A stretch of DNA of 64,000 nt from CAZYFH01 sp965249175. Its GTDB lineage: Bacteria; Acidobacteriota; Vicinamibacteria; Vicinamibacterales; UBA8438. Below are positions 53,670 through 61,453 of the stretch, in pieces. Positions within the stretch are counted from its first letter, which is position 1, and every line of letters starts with the position of its first letter. The notes under the pieces are model-generated. The model was not told where the DNA came from. It saw only the letters and a program-made list of their open reading frames with translations, and searched no databases. The stretch is from contig OZ252227.1 in NCBI GenBank assembly GCA_965249175.1, positions 4,712,001-4,776,000 of the forward strand. Reading direction: 5' to 3'. Position numbers and translations under genes: made by a program.

Positions 53670-55148
53670 TCACCCGCCAAACAGCGTCACCCCGAAGACC
53701 CGCGCCATGATCACGATGATGGTCAGACCCGTAAAGACCGCGAAGCTGAACCACGCGAACCCGCGTGCCGCCGGGGACGGGTAGAAGACGGGGTCGGCCC
53801 GTGGAATCACCGTCAGGCAATAGTAGAGGTTGAGAAAGAAGACGACCGGCGCAACGAAGAGCGCCAAGGCCGAGGCGACGAGCACGAGCCACACCGGTCG
53901 TGGCACACCCGCGATGATCGCCACCGAGGCGATGAGGGAGTAGAACATCGTGAGACGGTAGATGTTGAACTCGGAATACCAGCGCTGTCGGTGCTCCTGC
54001 CCCAGATCCTCCCGCGCCACCCCGCGCAACCGAGCCGTGCCCCGAAACAGGTTGCGGCAACACGCGCCGACCACGCGCGGCCACCCGTCGAAGTAGTTGA
54101 AGGCCGTCGAGAACGTCGCCGCGAACGCGCCGACGACGAAGACGACCATCATCGCCGGTCCAACGCTCTCGGTGAAGATACCCGCGATCTCTCCCATGAC
54201 GGCGTTGCCCTGCACCGGGTTCGGGTAGAGCCAGACCGCCGCGAGCATGAGAAACAGGCATGCGATCACGAACGACACGACGTGGCCAAGACCGAAATCC
54301 AGTTGGCCGATGCGGAACCACCGCCGGCAATACTCGAGCGCATGTGGCGGCAACGACGCGGTGTCCACCGCCAGGTCCGCTTTCCCAGAGCGCATCGGGT
54401 CGAATGCGGGGGCGAGCCCCGTGCGCTCGAGCTGGTCGCGGATACGTCCCATGCCGACCTTCTTGGCCTTGCCCCACTCAGAGGCCTGCAGCGACACGTC
54501 CATGCCCGTCGGTAGTAATCCGAGGAATGCCGCGATGATCAACCAGGAGCCCGCCGGCACCTCCACACGGACGAAATGTCCGAGCGCGCCAAGCGGCGCC
54601 GGTTCGACGAGATAGACCCCCACAATCGTCACAAAGAGCAGACCGGCCAGGACCTTGGTGACCCGTTCCATGACACCGTACCGGCCGACGAGCAGGAGCG
54701 TGACGGCGAGCGTCCCGAGCAGAAACCCGTAGACCGGAATCGTGAACGGCAGCCCGAGATACTCGCTGAAGACGAAGTAGAGTACGGCGGACGCGGCAAC
54801 GAGACGCCCCGCCTGGCCGAGCGCGCACTGGATCAAGGTGGTGACCAGCACGTACCACAGCGGCCATTTGCCAGGCGCGGTGGCGTAGGCGTCGAGCATG
54901 CTCCGGCCCGTCGCGTTCGTAAACCGAAAGGCCATCTCGAAGCCGTGGTACTTGAAGATGTAGGCGACCGGAATGCACCAGAGGAGCGCGAACTCGAATC
55001 GACCACCGGCGGCGGGCGCGGTCACCAGGTGCGAGGTCCCGATCCCGGTCATCATCAAGATGAGACCCGGCCCAAAACTGCGGAACAACCCACGCGGGCT
55101 GGTATCCGGGAGCGGCAGCTGGTCGAGCTCCTCGCGGTCGCTCAGCAT
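53670..55148 (-). CDS. NRAMP-like divalent metal transporter family protein
   Basis: 492 aa with about 11 membrane segments. SFGPGLILMMTGIGTSHLVT matches NRAMP helix 1, but the metal-binding DPGN reads GTSH. Helix 6 shows LGLLPTGMD in place of the MPH-type motif. NSTAFNYFDGW-like FSTAFNYFDGW and SLIASVAIIAGV follow. It belongs to the NRAMP-like superfamily branch without the classical manganese site, so the substrate is unclear. It ends 10 bp before the ketopantoate reductase-like gene and is probably one operon with frc. Confidence 0.82.
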   Translation of the reverse strand: MLSDREELDQLPLPDTSPRGLFRSFGPGLILMMTGIGTSHLVTAPAAGGRFEFALLWCIPVAYIFKYHGFEMAFRFTNATGRSMLDAYATAPGKWPLWYVLVTTLIQCALGQAGRLVAASAVLYFVFSEYLGLPFTIPVYGFLLGTLAVTLLLVGRYGVMERVTKVLAGLLFVTIVGVYLVEPAPLGALGHFVRVEVPAGSWLIIAAFLGLLPTGMDVSLQASEWGKAKKVGMGRIRDQLERTGLAPAFDPMRSGKADLAVDTASLPPHALEYCRRWFRIGQLDFGLGHVVSFVIACLFLMLAAVWLYPNPVQGNAVMGEIAGIFTESVGPAMMVVFVVGAFAATFSTAFNYFDGWPRVVGACCRNLFRGTARLRGVAREDLGQEHRQRWYSEFNIYRLTMFYSLIASVAIIAGVPRPVWLVLVASALALFVAPVVFFLNLYYCLTVIPRADPVFYPSPAARGFAWFSFAVFTGLTIIVIMARVFGVTLFGG

Positions 55149-55212
55149 GGCGGCGATCCTATCAGAGCGCGACGAGCGGACCGTGCCGCGCGGTGCCGCG
55201 CAGTGTCGCGCT

Positions 55213-55236
55213 AACCCCAGGGCTCACTTGGGTTAC
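55213..55236. repeat. R1 repeat, single copy
   Basis: AACCCCAGGGCTCACTTGGG then TTAC. It lies between the NRAMP-like start and the HemQ-like stop and overlaps that stop codon (55233-55235). Confidence 0.7.
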
Positions 55237-56012
55237 GGAGTTGGCGCTGGCGGGGACGACTGGAACAGCGTCTTCCCTACGAAGAACGGTCCCATTGCTT
55301 GAATGAACTCGGAGGTCTGGCGTGTCGAGCGCATGTCCTTGACGAGACGGGACAGGGGAAACAGCTCGGGTCCGATCAGCCCAATCACGAACTCGTTGTC
55401 GTCACGGTCGAGACCATGACACTCGAGCCGCACGTCGACGGCATGACCCGCCTCGCCGTACCGGCGACCGAGCATACCGTGCTCCATGAGGATGCGGCCC
55501 TGCTCGGCCCGAGCCAGCTGATTGAATGCGCCGATTCGACGCAGCGGATACCAGACGGCCCAGGGGTAGTCGGGGTTGAGCACGTTGCGCGGCACCTTGC
55601 GCAGAAGGAAATCCACCAGATCCGGCTCACGCCCGGACGCGTAGGTGCGCCCGATCATCGTGAAGTCCTGACGCGGTGTGAGAGCGGCGAAGGGCGGCGC
55701 CACGAGCAGCGCCCGACCGGCGTCGGCGAACACGGCCGGATTCTCACTCATCATCAGCACGCCGACGCCGCGTGGGTCGTTGAGGTCGGCATACACCGCC
55801 GCATCGAGCCCACTCGCCTGCACGCTGGCGACGACGGGGTCGATGTCCAGGCAGCCCGTGAACACGTGGAGCTGCACGAAGAGGCGGCGCTCGAGGGTCT
55901 GCGGCTCGCCCCGCACCGGCGCGCCATGCTCGCGGAGATCAGGGCCGCCGGTCTCTGGCGCCGCGTGCGCCCCGGCCGGAGGCCCCGGCGCGGTAGGCGC
56001 CTGCTGAGTCAT
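55233..56012 (-). CDS. Chlorite dismutase family protein, HemQ-like
   Basis: 259 aa from ATG 56012. After a 45-residue Ala/Pro-rich N-terminus come RRLFVQLHVFTGCLD, FTMIGRTYASGREPDLVDFL, WAVWYPLRRIGAFNQL, EQGRILMEHGMLGRRYGEAG, VIGLIGPELFPLSRLVKDMR and GPFFVGKTLFQ. The HGxxGR histidine is the proximal haem ligand of the family. Tyr in WYPLRR is the position used by coproheme decarboxylases (HemQ) of monoderm and acidobacterial type. A role in haem b synthesis is likely. TAGAAT lies 8 nt before the ATG without Shine-Dalgarno, so the mRNA may be leaderless. Confidence 0.82.
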   Translation of the reverse strand: MTQQAPTAPGPPAGAHAAPETGGPDLREHGAPVRGEPQTLERRLFVQLHVFTGCLDIDPVVASVQASGLDAAVYADLNDPRGVGVLMMSENPAVFADAGRALLVAPPFAALTPRQDFTMIGRTYASGREPDLVDFLLRKVPRNVLNPDYPWAVWYPLRRIGAFNQLARAEQGRILMEHGMLGRRYGEAGHAVDVRLECHGLDRDDNEFVIGLIGPELFPLSRLVKDMRSTRQTSEFIQAMGPFFVGKTLFQSSPPAPTP

Positions 56013-56061
56013 GGCATCGATTCTATACTGTCTGGCGGACGCTCCAATTGGGTCGCATGCC

Positions 56062-56172
56062 ATGACGCCTTCGAGCGACGCGACGATCGATCCGTCTGTC
56101 GTGGCGACACTGCGCACGCTACAGATCCCTGGACAACCGGACGTGCTCACCGAGCTCATCGAGCCGACGTGA
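56062..56172 (+). CDS. 36-residue ORF resembling the start of an Hpt domain
   Basis: ATG 56062 to TGA 56172. The peptide starts MTPSSDATIDPSVVATLRTL and continues GQPDVLTELIE. This follows the first two helices of stand-alone Hpt proteins, usually about 100-120 aa. The phospho-His helix is absent. The stop overlaps the uridine kinase GTG by 3 nt (GTGA), so translation would be coupled. It could be a truncated Hpt gene whose tail was replaced, or a small leader ORF. Promoter-like TATACT lies about 34 nt upstream. Confidence 0.5.
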   Translation: MTPSSDATIDPSVVATLRTLQIPGQPDVLTELIEPT

Positions 56173-56795
56173 CGCGCCGTCCCCACCTGATCGGCATCGC
56201 CGGCGGGTCGGGCTCCGGCAAGACCACGATCGCACACCACCTCGCCCAGCGGCTGACGACGACGCCCGCGCCCGTCGTCCCGCTCGACGCGTACTACCGA
56301 GATCGGCCCGCACCGGAGTCCAAAGCGCGAGCCGCCGTCAACTACGACGAACCGGCGGCCGTCGATGCCGCGCTGCTCGTCGCGCACCTCCGCGATCTCG
56401 CTGCGGGTGCGACGGTGGACCAACCGACGTACGACTTCGCCCGACATGCGCGGTCCACCGTCACGCGGCGCGTCGCGCCCGACCGCTACGTCATCGTCGA
56501 AGGGATTCTCACGCTGCACTGGCGCTCGGTGCGCGACGTGCTCGGCACCACGGTGTTCGTGGCCATAGACGACGACACCGCGTTCTCGCGGCGACTTACC
56601 CGGGACACGCGGGAGCGCGGCCGAACCTCTGCGTCGGTGCGCGCCCAGTGGGACGGAACCGTCCGACCGATGCACGCGCGATATGTGGAACCGACACGCG
56701 CAATGGCCGACGTGGTGGTCGATGGGGCGGAACGGTCAGAGGTCAGCGTCGAGGCGATCCTGGCGCACCTGCGACGCACCGACCCGACACCGTAG
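56169..56795 (+). CDS. udk: Uridine kinase family protein
   Basis: 208 aa from GTG 56169. The P-loop is GIAGGSGSGKTTIAHHLAQ, followed by VVPLDAYYRDRP, VNYDEPAAVDAALLVAHLRD, YDFARHARS, VIVEGILTLHW and RRLTRDTRERGRT. These are the order and spacing of uridine/cytidine kinase. No RBS of its own: the GTG overlaps the short Hpt-like ORF. It phosphorylates uridine to UMP, although a phosphoribulokinase-like substrate cannot be excluded. Confidence 0.88.
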   Translation: MTRRPHLIGIAGGSGSGKTTIAHHLAQRLTTTPAPVVPLDAYYRDRPAPESKARAAVNYDEPAAVDAALLVAHLRDLAAGATVDQPTYDFARHARSTVTRRVAPDRYVIVEGILTLHWRSVRDVLGTTVFVAIDDDTAFSRRLTRDTRERGRTSASVRAQWDGTVRPMHARYVEPTRAMADVVVDGAERSEVSVEAILAHLRRTDPTP

Positions 56796-56826
56796 ATGAG
56801 AACCTGCGCGACCGGGGCTAGCGAGC

Positions 56827-58233
56827 CTACATTCCCGCGCGCCGCAATACCGCTTTCACGCGTGCGATAAACCGGGGTGGGTCGAGGGGTTTCCGCAGGT
56901 AGTCGTCCGCGCCGGCGTCCATCAGCTCGACCTCCGCCTCCTCGCCCTCGGCTCCGGTGAGCACGAGCACCGGCAGACCAGCCGTGGCGGCTGAGTTCCG
57001 AACCTCCCGCATGACCTGACGTCCGTCGACCTGCGGCATGTCGAGATCGAGCACCATGAGGGAGAACGGTTCTTCCGTGCGGAGGCGTGCGAGCGCACTC
57101 GAGCCGTCATTCGATTCCGACACCTTGTAGCCCGCGTGCTCCAGGGTGCGACGCGAGGGCCGTCGGCTCATGGCATCGTCGTCGACGACGAGCACGTGTG
57201 GCTCGACCGAGCGATCCGCGGAGGGGGGGCTCACCAAGCTCGCCCAGCACGCGGTCCGCTTCCGGAAGGGTGAGGTGACCTGACCGGATCCAGTCGCGTG
57301 CCACCCCGTGCAGATGACGCATCCCGCCGGCGATCGCCGCGCGCTCGAGCTCCGCCGACGTCGCGTTCTTCGCAATCAGCTCCGAGATTTCACGGGTGAC
57401 CGTGAATACCTCGACCAGCGGTAGCCGACCGTGGCCAAGACGAGGTGCCCCGTCATGGCGGCCTTGGCCGCCACCTCGGCCGTCTCCGCGTCGCGGATCT
57501 CGCCGACGAGGATGACATCCGGATCCTGCCGCAGGATCGCCCGCAGGCCGGCGCCGAAGGTGACGTTGAATGCCCTTCGGATCGAGGAGACGAATGACGG
57601 CCTTCTCGGCATCCTGCGTCGGCACGGTCGAGAGCCGCAGGTCGTAGACGCGCCCTTCGATCCGGACACGGACGCTGCCGTCCTGCGGGCGCAGGCGGTC
57701 GGCGATGTCGAGCTTGCCGAGCACTTTGACCCGAGAAATCACACGATGCAGCGCTGGCATCTGCATGTAGTGCTGCAACACGCCGTCGACACGGAGCCGA
57801 ACGACGCCACCGTGCGGCGTGGGTTCCACGTGGATATCACTGGCCCGCTTCTTCACCGCCTCGGCCAACATCACGTTGGTCAACTGAACGATCGGCTCCG
57901 ACTCGGCCTCGGCATCGGAGACCGATTCAGGTTCGGAACGCTCCTCGACGCTGACGCCGCGCGTCACATCAACACCCATGCCTCGCAGAAAGCTCTCGAT
58001 GTCGCGTTCCGCGGAGTAGTGCTGCTCGATCGCCTCGGCGAGCGCGCCCGGGGCCGCCACCTCGAACGATACGCTGCGCCCCGAGGAGAACGCGATCGCC
58101 TGCTCCACCTCGAGGTCGACCGGATTGCTGGTGGCGACCACGATCGTGCGATCGTCCTGGCGCACCGGGACCACCAGGTACCGCTGCGCGAGCTCTTCGG
58201 TAGGAGCTTGAGTGCCGAGGCGTCGACCGAGTC
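56827..58233 (-). pseudogene. GspE/PilB-type secretion ATPase with C-terminal receiver domain, multiply deleted
   Basis: Fragments in order on the minus strand: VDASALKLLP (about 58230), a 1-nt shift, LAQRYLVVPVRQDDRTIVVA, EAVKKRASDIHVEPTPHGGV, RVKVLGKLDIADRLRPQDGS up to VIRLLDPKG (57570). Then a frame change and a gap of about 75 residues that removes Walker A, then FGAGLRAILRQDPDVILVGE, IRDAETAEVAAKAAMTGHLV, another gap of about 100 residues, then RLPLVEVFTVTREISELI. A last frame change leads to the receiver VLVVDDDAMSRR (56827-57201). The N-terminus is also missing. It cannot encode a working ATPase. The receiver could still be made only if a start exists near 57210. Confidence 0.8.
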
Positions 58234-58274
58234 AGATCCGCGGGCTGGACCGAGGGCATGAACGCCGCGCGATT

Positions 58275-59279
58275 CTATACCCGCTCTCGCTCGAACACGC
58301 GGGCGAGCTGATCGCTGACACGGGTGACGAGGCGCGCCGCCGATGGGTCGGGCAGCAACTGGTCGAAGGCGAAAAACTCGAGCACCGCCACGACGCGAGA
58401 CCCCGTTTTGACAGGCACCGCGCACAGACCGCGGACGCCGGCCAGCGCCCGGCGACGTCGGTCCGATAGACGGGGATCCACATCGATGTTGGTCACCCAT
58501 GTCGGCTCACCGGTGCGGACCGCTGTCTGCAGTAACCCGTCGTCCGGATCGTCGCCGCACGCGTCGACCGCCGCCCTGAGCGCAACGGCGGCCCCGCCGT
58601 CGCTGACGTACCACACGCCGGACGCCGACAGTGCGCGCGTCTCGTCCGCGGCCACGAGATAGAGTGTGCCCGCCGGCCAGCGAGCCCACGTCGCGACCAG
58701 CGCGAGCACGTCTCGGGCGGCCGCATGACAGGACGTCGCGGCCGCGCCGACCGCAACCGCCTCCTCCAAGAGCGCGAGCCCCGCGGACTGGTGTTCCGCG
58801 CGGATCCGGTCGTCGGTGAGCGCAGCCGTGCTCGCGCGGCGATCCGTGACGTCGATATACAGGAGCACGGTCTCGCCGCCGGCGGTCGCTACAGTCCGGA
58901 CCTCGAGCCAACGGTCGTCAGGGGTGCGCAACGTCTCGCACGAGTCCGTGCCAAGGCGTGCGGTCCACACGGTCACCCACTCCTCCACGTCGTCCTCGGG
59001 GACGAGCACGACCGCCCGCGTCGCGTTGAAGCGGATCAGATCCTCGAACATGAGGCCCGGCTTGATCGGGATGCCGGGATAGAACTCGCGGAATCGGCCG
59101 TTACACGCCCTCAGACGGCCGTCGGCACTCCAGACCGCCAGGCCAGCCGACAGGCTCTCGAGCATCCCCGCAAGGCGGGCCTGCACGGCGGCGACGCGGG
59201 CGTGCGCCGACCGCAGCCGCCACGCCGTCAACCCGAGCGCAATGGTCAACCCAACCGCCACAGCGACGAGTGCGGTCAT
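58275..59279 (-). CDS. Membrane PAS-GAF sensor protein without output domain
   Basis: 334 aa. One membrane segment (VAVAVGLTIALGLTAW), a PAS domain (MLESLSAGLAVWSADGRLRA, CNGRFREFYPGI, LLYIDVTDRRAS) and a GAF domain (TLYLVAADETRALSASGVW, GLCAVPVKTGSRVVAVLEFF) end at DQLARVFERERV. That ending is where histidine-kinase or GGDEF domains normally begin. Its stop is 42 bp before a GspE remnant that has also lost its end on this side. It is probably truncated by the same rearrangement, or it is a stand-alone sensor. Confidence 0.75.
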   Translation of the reverse strand: MTALVAVAVGLTIALGLTAWRLRSAHARVAAVQARLAGMLESLSAGLAVWSADGRLRACNGRFREFYPGIPIKPGLMFEDLIRFNATRAVVLVPEDDVEEWVTVWTARLGTDSCETLRTPDDRWLEVRTVATAGGETVLLYIDVTDRRASTAALTDDRIRAEHQSAGLALLEEAVAVGAAATSCHAAARDVLALVATWARWPAGTLYLVAADETRALSASGVWYVSDGGAAVALRAAVDACGDDPDDGLLQTAVRTGEPTWVTNIDVDPRLSDRRRRALAGVRGLCAVPVKTGSRVVAVLEFFAFDQLLPDPSAARLVTRVSDQLARVFERERV

Positions 59280-59410
59280 CGGCTGATCCTACCCGGCCGA
59301 GTGCCCTGTCCGGGCTATCCATAGGGGCCTTCCGTGTGGATACTCGCTTGACACCGGTCGGCGTCGCACGTACGGTGGGTCAAGTTCCTCTTGCCACCGG
59401 TGAACCCGTC

Positions 59411-59827
59411 GTGACGAGAACCCTCACCGCTATCGGGATGACACTCACGCTCGCGAGCGTCGGTGTCCATGGCCATGTCCATGTCCAGGGCGCCGCGGCG
59501 CAAGAGGCCGATGCCGAAACCACGCGGCCGGAGGCCGAGCTGCCGGTGTCGCTGGAGCGCATGCAGCGGCGGATCGACAAGATCGCACGTGCGGAGAACG
59601 ACGCGCCACGCTTGCGGCTCACGTCGTATGTGGAGGTGTTCGCGCGTGCGCCAGGGATCGAGCTATTCCGCCCGACGTTCGACCTCGAGCTAGGACCGAT
59701 CCCCTATGGGGCCCCGACCCACGGCGAGATGATCGCGGCCATGACGCCTCGCCTGTGGCGCCCGCCACTCGTGCGACTGGACGGCGTCGTCGGCCTGACG
59801 ATGAGGAGCCTCAACTCCCCGCGCTAG
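59411..59827 (+). CDS. Hypothetical exported protein
   Basis: About 138 aa from GTG 59411. A signal-like N-terminus (LTAIGMTLTLASVGVHGHVH) is followed by an acidic-basic helix (VSLERMQRRIDKIARAEND) and a Pro/Leu-rich part (FRPTFDLELGPIPYGAPTHG). I do not recognise a family. The His-rich VHGHVHVQG at the cleavage region is unusual. The frame is open to 59270, where it overlaps the PAS-GAF gene start on the other strand. Confidence 0.55.
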   Translation: MTRTLTAIGMTLTLASVGVHGHVHVQGAAAQEADAETTRPEAELPVSLERMQRRIDKIARAENDAPRLRLTSYVEVFARAPGIELFRPTFDLELGPIPYGAPTHGEMIAAMTPRLWRPPLVRLDGVVGLTMRSLNSPR

Positions 59828-59882
59828 TCGCGGCGGGCGTGCCGGCGACGACCGGCGATCCTTCGGCCGACGGTCTAAACGG

Positions 59883-59958
59883 CTAGTGTCCTGTCACTGG
59901 CCAAACGCACCGAATGACCTCGTAGGCCGCGCGTGTTCGGGGCGAAGCCCCGTCTAAG
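59883..59958. repeat. R2 and R3 repeats close together
   Basis: CTAGTGTCCTGTCACTGG (59883-59900) and, 35 nt later, TTCGGGGCGAAGCCCCGTCT (59936-59955) with a GGGGC-GAA-GCCCC hairpin. They lie between convergent genes and could terminate both. Confidence 0.7.
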
Positions 59959-59964
59959 TTTGGT

Positions 59965-60210
59965 CTAGGTCGTCCAATGATGTAACGGCACCGAGACGAG
60001 CATGTACCGCTTGCGTAGCTCGACCACGCGGGTCGAGTAATCGTTCTTCGGGATGTCGCCACGGACGTGCCGGTCGCGAAGCCGTCGGAGCTCATAGCGA
60101 TAGAGGTCGTTTACGAACTCGTGCACGAGCGCGGGGCGCGTCGCCTGCGTGGGTCGGACGCCGTGGCTCGCGAGCGCCTCGAGCACCACGGGGCGGTAGT
60201 GGTGGGCCAC
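59965..60210 (-). CDS. Small conserved hypothetical protein
   Basis: 81 aa from GTG 60210. HEFVNDLYRYELRRLRDRHV then IPKNDYSTRVVELRKRYMLV. It is strongly charged and helical, with an aromatic end (PLHHWTT). The look is of a conserved cytosolic protein, but I cannot name a family. It lies 42 bp downstream of the aldolase gene on the same strand. Confidence 0.65.
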   Translation of the reverse strand: MAHHYRPVVLEALASHGVRPTQATRPALVHEFVNDLYRYELRRLRDRHVRGDIPKNDYSTRVVELRKRYMLVSVPLHHWTT

Positions 60211-60252
60211 GGGTCGCGGGCGCTGGGTGCTGGGTGCTAGTGAGCGGCGGGG

Positions 60253-61269
60253 CTACGCGATCTTGAGCGGGTCGGTCTCGACACCGTAGGCCCCGAACCA
60301 CGACGTCGCACCACCGAGCCCCTCGTTGACGTTGCCGATGTTCTTGAGGCCCTCGGTCTTGAGCCACTCGCGAAACGCGTCGGCCCCCTCGGTGGCGTAG
60401 ACCGGAATCCCGTCCTTCCACGTGGCCCGCCCGCACAGCACCCCGGCGAACTCAACGCCCGACTCCCCCGCCAACGCGAGCGACTCGGTGAATTCGGCGT
60501 TGCTGACGCCGGCCGACAAATAGATGAACGGTTTCCTGGCCGCCGCGGCCGCCTTACGGAACAGCGCCAGCGCGGCGTCTTTCGTGTACACCGTCGTCCC
60601 CGAAAAACTCGCAGTCCCCTCGACGAAGGACATGTTGACTGGGATCTCGACCTTCATCACGTCGACGCCGTAGCGCTCCTTCGAGAACTCCGCCATGCTC
60701 CTGGTCACGACCTGCGGCTTCCGCTTTGCGAACTCCGGCCCCTTCTCGTCGCCGCCGGTGTGGTCGTATCCCACGAACTCGAGAAAGAACGGAATGTCAT
60801 GACTGCGGCACTCATCGCCGATGCGCTCGATGAAGGCATGTTTTTCGTCGTTGATCGCTTTCCGGTCGTAGGGCGTGTAGTAGATGAGGACCTTGACGCA
60901 ATCCGCACCCGCGTCCTTCAGTCGCCGCACCGACCAATGGGGCAGCAGGTCGGGCAGACGTCCGGGCCGGGTGTTGTCGTATCCGCTCGCCTCGTACGCG
61001 AGCAGAAGACCCGCATTGGGGCTGCGCTGCTTCGACGGCTCCAACCCCCATTGCGGGTCGAGCAAAATCGCCGACGCGTGCGGGGTCAACACCTCGGTGA
61101 CGACGGTCTTGAACTCCTCCATCATCGCGTCAGTGGCCCCACCACGCCCTCGGGCCTTGGCGAGCGCCTTCTTCAGCGACCCGCGCTGGTCCATCGCGGC
61201 CGCCGCGATCGTACCTGTATCCGTCGAGACTGCCTTCAGGCCAGCAAGTTTCCCTGGTGTGATTTTCAC
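60253..61269 (-). CDS. Tagatose 1,6-bisphosphate aldolase family (LacD-like class I aldolase)
   Basis: 338 aa. AAAMDQRGSLKKAL, SAILLDPQWGLEP and LLLAYEASGYDN match LacD. The Schiff-base Lys is in ADCVKVLIYYTPYD. PFFLEFVGYD, YGVDVMKVEIPVNM and PFIYLSAGVSNAEF are further family blocks. It splits tagatose-1,6-bisphosphate (and often fructose-1,6-bisphosphate) into triose phosphates. No other tagatose genes are nearby, so it may serve as a glycolytic aldolase (inference). The 184-bp gap 61270-61453 shows no gene. Confidence 0.92.
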   Translation of the reverse strand: MKITPGKLAGLKAVSTDTGTIAAAAMDQRGSLKKALAKARGRGGATDAMMEEFKTVVTEVLTPHASAILLDPQWGLEPSKQRSPNAGLLLAYEASGYDNTRPGRLPDLLPHWSVRRLKDAGADCVKVLIYYTPYDRKAINDEKHAFIERIGDECRSHDIPFFLEFVGYDHTGGDEKGPEFAKRKPQVVTRSMAEFSKERYGVDVMKVEIPVNMSFVEGTASFSGTTVYTKDAALALFRKAAAAARKPFIYLSAGVSNAEFTESLALAGESGVEFAGVLCGRATWKDGIPVYATEGADAFREWLKTEGLKNIGNVNEGLGGATSWFGAYGVETDPLKIA

Positions 61270-61453
61270 GTGGCTTTGACTCCTCGCGCGACGCGTTCCG
61301 GAACCCCATATCTTAGCGCGTTGTCCGCAGGCTGACCACCTCCGCTCGATTAGACGTTCGGGTCGTGGGCCTCGCTAAGTGCTCAAGGCAAAGGAGATGA
61401 CGGTCTTGATGCCGTGATAGGCTGCACCGAGCGACGCAACAAACGTCCTCAAT

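Noticed and set aside
55299..56168. Upstream extension of the uridine kinase frame
   Set aside because: Antisense to the HemQ-like gene and without domain content. The P-loop protein starts naturally at GTG 56169.
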